DNA of 8,521 bases from an uncultured Microbacteriaceae bacterium (lineage in GTDB: Bacteria; Actinomycetota; Actinomycetes; Actinomycetales; Microbacteriaceae): NCBI GenBank assembly GCA_946481135.1, contig CAMLMQ010000132.1, forward strand, positions 1 through 8,521. The letters run 5' to 3'. Under the pieces are notes generated by a model that saw nothing but the letters and a program-made list of their open reading frames with translations, had not been told where the DNA came from and ran no database searches. This document shows, piece by piece, positions 5,479-8,521 of the stretch. The translations under genes were made by a program, and so were the position numbers. Within the stretch, counting starts at the first letter, position 1, and every line of letters starts with the position of its first letter.

Positions 5479-6381
5479 ATGAGAGTCCGCAGAAACCGCA
5501 CAGCAGTCGCGTTCGGGGCACTGGCCGTCGCCGGGGCGCTCGCCCTGACCGGATGCGTCGATTCCGACGCCCCCGTCGGCGAACCGAGCGACGACACGAC
5601 CGAGGAGTTCGAGGCGGTTCCGTTCGACGAGGGCACGACGATGGCGGAACTCGCCGACGCCGGGTCGATCACGATCGGCACCAAGTTCACGCAGCCGCTC
5701 TTCGGCCTGGAGGGTCCCGACGGCACGCCGGAGGGCTTCGACGTCGAGATCGGCAAGATCATCGCCCAGCACCTCGGCATCGACGAGGGCGCGATCGAGT
5801 GGGTCAACACCGTCTCCGCGAACCGCGAGCCGTTCATCCAGTCGGGTGAGGTCGACATCGTCATCGCGACGTACACGATCAACGACACCCGCAAGGAGGT
5901 CGTCTCCTTCGCCGGCCCGTATTACGAGGCCGGGCAGGACATCCTCGTCGCGGCGGGCAACCCCGAGGGGATCACGGGGGCGGAGTGGTTCGAGGAGAAC
6001 CCCGACGCGACCGTCTGCACGGTGAGCGGTTCGACCTCGCTCGTGAACATCCAGGAGTACACGTCGAACGTGCTCGAAGCGGCCGACTACGCCGACTGCC
6101 TCGAGCCGCTGCGTACGGGAGCGGCTGTCGCCGTGACGACCGACAACGTCATCCTCGCCGGCCTCGCCGCCCAGAACGAGGGCGAGTTCGAGGTACTCGG
6201 TGAGACGTTCACCGCGGAGCCGTACGGCATCGGGCTCGCGCTCGACGACACCGAGTTCCGCATGTGGATCAACGACGTGCTCGAGCGTTCGTACGAGGAC
6301 GGCTCGTGGGCTGCGGCGTGGGAGGCGACGGCGGGCACCGTGCTCGACCTGCCCGACCCGCCCGCGGTCGACCGCTACTGA
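5479..6381 (+). CDS. gluB: Glutamate-type substrate-binding lipoprotein
   Basis: The extracytoplasmic receptor of the transporter, about 300 residues, anchored to the outer face of the membrane. The N-terminus has a basic n-region (MRVRRNR), a hydrophobic core and the lipobox LTGC (23-26), so Cys26 should be lipidated. A ~30-residue acidic linker follows, then a type II binding fold: SITIGTKFTQPLFG, GFDVEIGKIIAQHLG, the EVDIVIATYTINDTRKEVVSFAGPYYE block (ligand pocket with the conserved Arg), CTVSGST and VTTDNVILAG in the second lobe. Cys180 and Cys207 could form a disulfide. These segments resemble C. glutamicum GluB closely in pattern. ATG 5479 with GGAGGG 4 bases upstream is chosen; in-frame ATG 5461 with GGAGGGGGG 6 bases upstream is equally plausible and would add MAMEGT. 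A 14-bp hairpin follows the stop. Confidence 0.92.
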   Translation: MRVRRNRTAVAFGALAVAGALALTGCVDSDAPVGEPSDDTTEEFEAVPFDEGTTMAELADAGSITIGTKFTQPLFGLEGPDGTPEGFDVEIGKIIAQHLGIDEGAIEWVNTVSANREPFIQSGEVDIVIATYTINDTRKEVVSFAGPYYEAGQDILVAAGNPEGITGAEWFEENPDATVCTVSGSTSLVNIQEYTSNVLEAADYADCLEPLRTGAAVAVTTDNVILAGLAAQNEGEFEVLGETFTAEPYGIGLALDDTEFRMWINDVLERSYEDGSWAAAWEATAGTVLDLPDPPAVDRY

Positions 6382-6393
6382 TCCGTCGTTCCT

Positions 6394-6424
6394 GACGAGG
6401 GCGGGCGTCACGCCCGCCCTCGTC
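6394..6424 (+). terminator. Intra-operon hairpin after gluB
   Basis: GACGAGGGCGGGCG (6394-6407) pairs perfectly over 14 bases with CGCCCGCCCTCGTC (6411-6424) around a TCA loop, in the 68-base gap between gluB and gluC. No T-run follows. Such hairpins after binding-protein genes (as in the malE-malF interval) protect upstream mRNA from 3' decay or partly terminate transcription, so that binding protein is made in excess of permeases. It is clearly a strong structure; whether it terminates or stabilises is inferred. Confidence 0.75.
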
Positions 6425-6449
6425 CCCCGAGCCCGAAGGGAGTCGCGCC

Positions 6450-7118
6450 GTGGATGCTGTCATCCAGTTCTTCGACGTGCTGGTCAGCGGCTTCCTGCGC
6501 ACGCTCTCGCTTCTCGCGGTCGGCGGCCTCGGGGCCCTCGTCCTCGGCACGATCGTGGCGGGATTCCGCATCTCCCCGATCCCGCCTCTGCGGCTCGCGG
6601 CGGCGGTCTACACGGAACTGCTCCGGAACACGCCTCTGACGCTCGTGCTCTTCGGCTGTGCGTTCGTGCTCCCGTATCTCGGAGTTCGATTCCCCGGGCT
6701 CGACTCGCAGACCCAGTACTTCGTGCTGGCGTGCATCGGCCTCGTCGCCTACACGAGCCCCTTCATCGCCGAGGCGGTCCGATCCGGCGTCAACAGCATC
6801 CCTGTCGGGCAGGCGGAAGCCGCTCGCAGCATCGGGCTGGACTTCGGCCAGACTCTGCGTCTCGTCGTGCTGCCCCAGGCGGTGCGGACCGTGATCCCGC
6901 CGATCATCAACGTGCTCATCGCGCTGACGAAGAACACGTCCGTCGCCGGCGGCTTCTTCGTCGTGGAGCTGTTCGCCTCGTCGCGCACCGTGATCAACGA
7001 GCGCGGCGACGAGGTCGTGCCCATCCTGTTGTCGGTGGCGGCCTTCTACCTCGTGGTCACCGTCACACTCGGGCGGATCGCCGACGTCGTCGAGAAGCGC
7101 GTGGCGGTGCTGCGATGA
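6450..7118 (+). CDS. gluC: Glutamate-type ABC transporter permease
   Basis: A 222-residue inner-membrane permease of the His/Glu/Gln/Arg/opine type with about five transmembrane helices: ~14-38, 50-77, 88-108, 150-172 and 188-208. Conserved features are ELLRNTPLTLVLFG (56-69) and the EAA loop that docks on the ATPase, EAARSIGLDFGQTLRLVVLPQA (123-144, with Gly129 and LP at 141-142). GTG 6450 is the start: AAGGGAG (6436-6442) is 7 bases upstream and the N-terminus MDAVIQFFDVLVSGFLRTL is family-like. It pairs with GluD to form the pore. Its stop overlaps the gluD start by four bases (ATGA), giving tight translational coupling and equal synthesis of the two subunits. Substrate is inferred from the operon. 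Confidence 0.93.
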   Translation: MDAVIQFFDVLVSGFLRTLSLLAVGGLGALVLGTIVAGFRISPIPPLRLAAAVYTELLRNTPLTLVLFGCAFVLPYLGVRFPGLDSQTQYFVLACIGLVAYTSPFIAEAVRSGVNSIPVGQAEAARSIGLDFGQTLRLVVLPQAVRTVIPPIINVLIALTKNTSVAGGFFVVELFASSRTVINERGDEVVPILLSVAAFYLVVTVTLGRIADVVEKRVAVLR

Positions 7119-8047
7119 GCGTCCTGTTCGACGCGCCCGGCCCCCGCGCGAAGCGCCGGTCGCTCATCATCTCGATCATCGTCGGGGCGCTCCTCCTCGC
7201 GGGGGTCGCGTGGCTCGTCCTCACGCTGGCCCTGCCCCGCACGACGGCGGGGGGCGCGACACAACCGGGTCTGTTCGATCCGACACGCTGGGATGTCTTC
7301 CTCGACGCCGCCGTGTGGCGCCGACTCGGCACCTCGCTGCTGAACACCCTCTCCATGGCGGGTGTCGCGGCGATCCTCGCGATCGTCATCGGCGTGCTGT
7401 TCTCGTTCGTGCGCGCTGCGCGAGCGCGGTGGATCAGCGTCCCCGCCGCGATCGTACTGGAGTTCTTCCGCGGCATGCCGGTGCTGCTGATGATGCTCTT
7501 CATCCTGCTGGTCTTCGCGACCGGCGCCTACTGGGCGGGCGTTCTCGCGCTCGGGCTGTACAACGGCGCGATCATCGGCGAGATCCTGCGCTCGGGGCTC
7601 GCGGCTCTCCCGCGCGGTCAGCGCGAGGCGGGGCTGACCATCGGACTGACGCCTCTGGAGACCCGGTTCCGGATCGAGTTCCCGCAGGCCGTGCGCAACA
7701 TGCTGCCGATCATCATCGCGCAGCTCGTCGTGCTGCTGAAGGACACGGCGCTCGCCTACGTGATCGCCTACCCGGAGCTGCTCCAGGCGGTGCGCAACCT
7801 GTCGAACTTCTTCGGCAACCGCTACTTCTTCTCCTTCTTCCTCGTCGTGCTGGCGATGTATGTCTCGCTCAACCTGCTGCTGTCCTGGGTGGCTCGCATC
7901 GTGGCGCGTCGCACCGGACCGGGCGGCCGGGCCGCGCGCCCCCGCATCCCGCGCCGCGGCGTGCACCCCGAGGGCGACGTCGACATGTCGCGGGTGCCGG
8001 ATGCCGGGATGGGCGGCGGGGCCGGCCCCGTCGGGGGCAGCACCTAG
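7115..8047 (+). CDS. gluD: Glutamate-type ABC transporter permease with long C-terminal tail
   Basis: A 310-residue second permease subunit. A short cytoplasmic N-terminus (MSVLFDAPGPRAKRRS) leads to a first helix at ~16-40, an extracytoplasmic segment (~41-70), then helices near 78-98, 108-135, 138-155, 195-218 and 238-264. The ATPase-docking EAA-type loop reads REAGLTIGLTPLETRFRIEFPQA (170-192), and EFFRGMPVLLMMLF (116-129) is the conserved partner of the ELLRNTP segment of GluC. ATG 7115 overlaps the gluC stop (ATGA). After the last helix comes a ~44-residue Arg/Pro/Gly-rich, low-complexity cytoplasmic tail (residues ~266-310), common in actinobacterial GluD proteins but of unknown role. 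The gene ends 21 bases before pheS and is the last transporter gene. Confidence 0.93.
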   Translation: MSVLFDAPGPRAKRRSLIISIIVGALLLAGVAWLVLTLALPRTTAGGATQPGLFDPTRWDVFLDAAVWRRLGTSLLNTLSMAGVAAILAIVIGVLFSFVRAARARWISVPAAIVLEFFRGMPVLLMMLFILLVFATGAYWAGVLALGLYNGAIIGEILRSGLAALPRGQREAGLTIGLTPLETRFRIEFPQAVRNMLPIIIAQLVVLLKDTALAYVIAYPELLQAVRNLSNFFGNRYFFSFFLVVLAMYVSLNLLLSWVARIVARRTGPGGRAARPRIPRRGVHPEGDVDMSRVPDAGMGGGAGPVGGST

Positions 8048-8054
8048 GCGTCGC

Positions 8055-8060
8055 TAGACT
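8055..8060 (+). promoter_or_regulatory. Candidate -10 for pheS
   Basis: TAGACT fits TANNNT and lies eight bases before GTG 8069, in the 21-base gap after gluD. No SD precedes the GTG, so a leaderless or nearly leaderless pheS transcript is plausible, independent of the glu operon. No -35 hexamer is recognisable, and I see no terminator hairpin after gluD, so read-through could also contribute. Confidence 0.5.
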
Positions 8061-8068
8061 CGGACCTC

Positions 8069-8521
8069 GTGTCCGAGATCACCGAGTCCGCCGTTCGTAC
8101 CGCTGTCGACGCGGCCGTCGCGGCGTTCGCGGAGGCCCGCGACTCGGCTCAGCTGAAGGCCGCGCGGGCCGCCCACACCGCCGACGGCAGCCCGCTGGCC
8201 CGGCTCAACGCCCTCATCCGCGACCTGCCCGGCGACCAGAAGGCGGCCGCGGGCAAGCTCGTCGGCGGCGCGCGCGGGCAGGTGAACCAGGCGCTCGCCG
8301 CGGCGGAGGAGCGCATTCTCGTCGCGGAGGAGGAGGCGCGGCTCGCGGCGGAGGCGATCGACGTGACCGCCGTGCCGTCCCGCCGACGGACCGGCGCCCG
8401 GCATCCGCTCTCGCTGCTCATGGAGCAGATGGGCGACATCTTCATCGGCATGGGGTGGGAGGTCGCCGACGGCCCCGAGCTCGAGCACGCGTGGTTCAAC
8501 TTCGACGCGCTCAACATCGAC
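8069..8521 (+). CDS. pheS: Phenylalanyl-tRNA synthetase alpha subunit PheS (5' part)
   Basis: The first 151 codons of the catalytic alpha subunit of the (alpha-beta)2 enzyme that charges tRNA-Phe. The frame stays open to the window edge. The N-terminal ~95 residues form the long antiparallel helical arm that contacts tRNA, with the family stretch LNALIRDLPGDQKAAAGKLVGGARG (50-74). After a short linker the catalytic domain begins with GARHPLSLLMEQMGDIFIGMGWEVADGPELEHAWFNFDALNID, the conserved entry to the class II synthetase core. Motifs 2 and 3 lie beyond the window. GTG 8069 is chosen because it starts the usual MSE-type N-terminus and sits at leaderless distance from TAGACT. pheT would be expected downstream. 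Identification is secure. Confidence 0.95.
   Translation, partial: MSEITESAVRTAVDAAVAAFAEARDSAQLKAARAAHTADGSPLARLNALIRDLPGDQKAAAGKLVGGARGQVNQALAAAEERILVAEEEARLAAEAIDVTAVPSRRRTGARHPLSLLMEQMGDIFIGMGWEVADGPELEHAWFNFDALNID

Noticed and set aside
5131..6411. 426-codon open frame on the minus strand
   Set aside because: Antisense shadow of gluA/gluB, composed of Arg/Asp/Val repeats with no recognisable domain, and it covers two well-supported genes.
7046..7966. 306-codon open frame on the minus strand
   Set aside because: Antisense shadow of gluD with compositionally biased sequence and no domain.
8054..8488. 144-codon open frame on the minus strand at the right edge
   Set aside because: Antisense to the N-terminus of pheS, which is clear in the plus frame and leaves by the window edge.

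Overview
The window is GC-rich, with dense genes, almost exclusively G/C third positions and frequent GTG starts. Actinobacterial hallmarks are a PriA-type HisA, a DUF1844 gene beside infC, a gluABCD-order glutamate transporter and SD-less, apparently leaderless genes. Protein sequences and gene order fit the family Microbacteriaceae (Leifsonia/Microbacterium-like). This placement is my inference from protein style, not a database result. The window is chromosomal core; I see no insertion sequence, phage gene, CRISPR array, tRNA or rRNA. || Layout. 1-1917 (+): 3' end of hisH, the bifunctional histidine/tryptophan isomerase priA, and an SseB-family gene. 1935-2273 (-): a small DUF1844 gene, convergent with sseB and separated from it by a short hairpin. 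About 2282-2494: divergent promoter region and a structured infC leader. 2495-3707 (+): the translation operon infC-rpmI-rplT (IF3, bL35, bL20), closed by a very strong hairpin at 3725-3768. 3826-4620 (+): SpoU/TrmH-family RNA 2'-O-methyltransferase with its own apparently leaderless promoter. 4621-4702: compact control region. 4703-8047 (+): ABC transporter operon in the order ATPase, lipoprotein binding protein, permease, permease, matching gluABCD of Corynebacterium. From 8069 (+): the first 151 codons of pheS, running off the window. || How it fits together. The translation genes (infC, rpmI, rplT, methyltransferase, pheS) form a widely conserved neighbourhood. Here the glutamate uptake operon lies between the methyltransferase and pheS. 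The leader ahead of infC contains several mutually exclusive pairings, one able to cover the infC ribosome-binding site, and infC appears to start with the rare codon ATC. Both suggest autogenous control of IF3/L35/L20 synthesis. The glu operon has clustered inverted and direct repeats around its -35 element and a 14-bp hairpin after the binding-protein gene, which could set a higher dose of binding protein than of permeases. || I found no wholly unknown gene system. The best candidates for undescribed biology are the cis-regulatory elements: the infC leader switch and the glu operator cluster.
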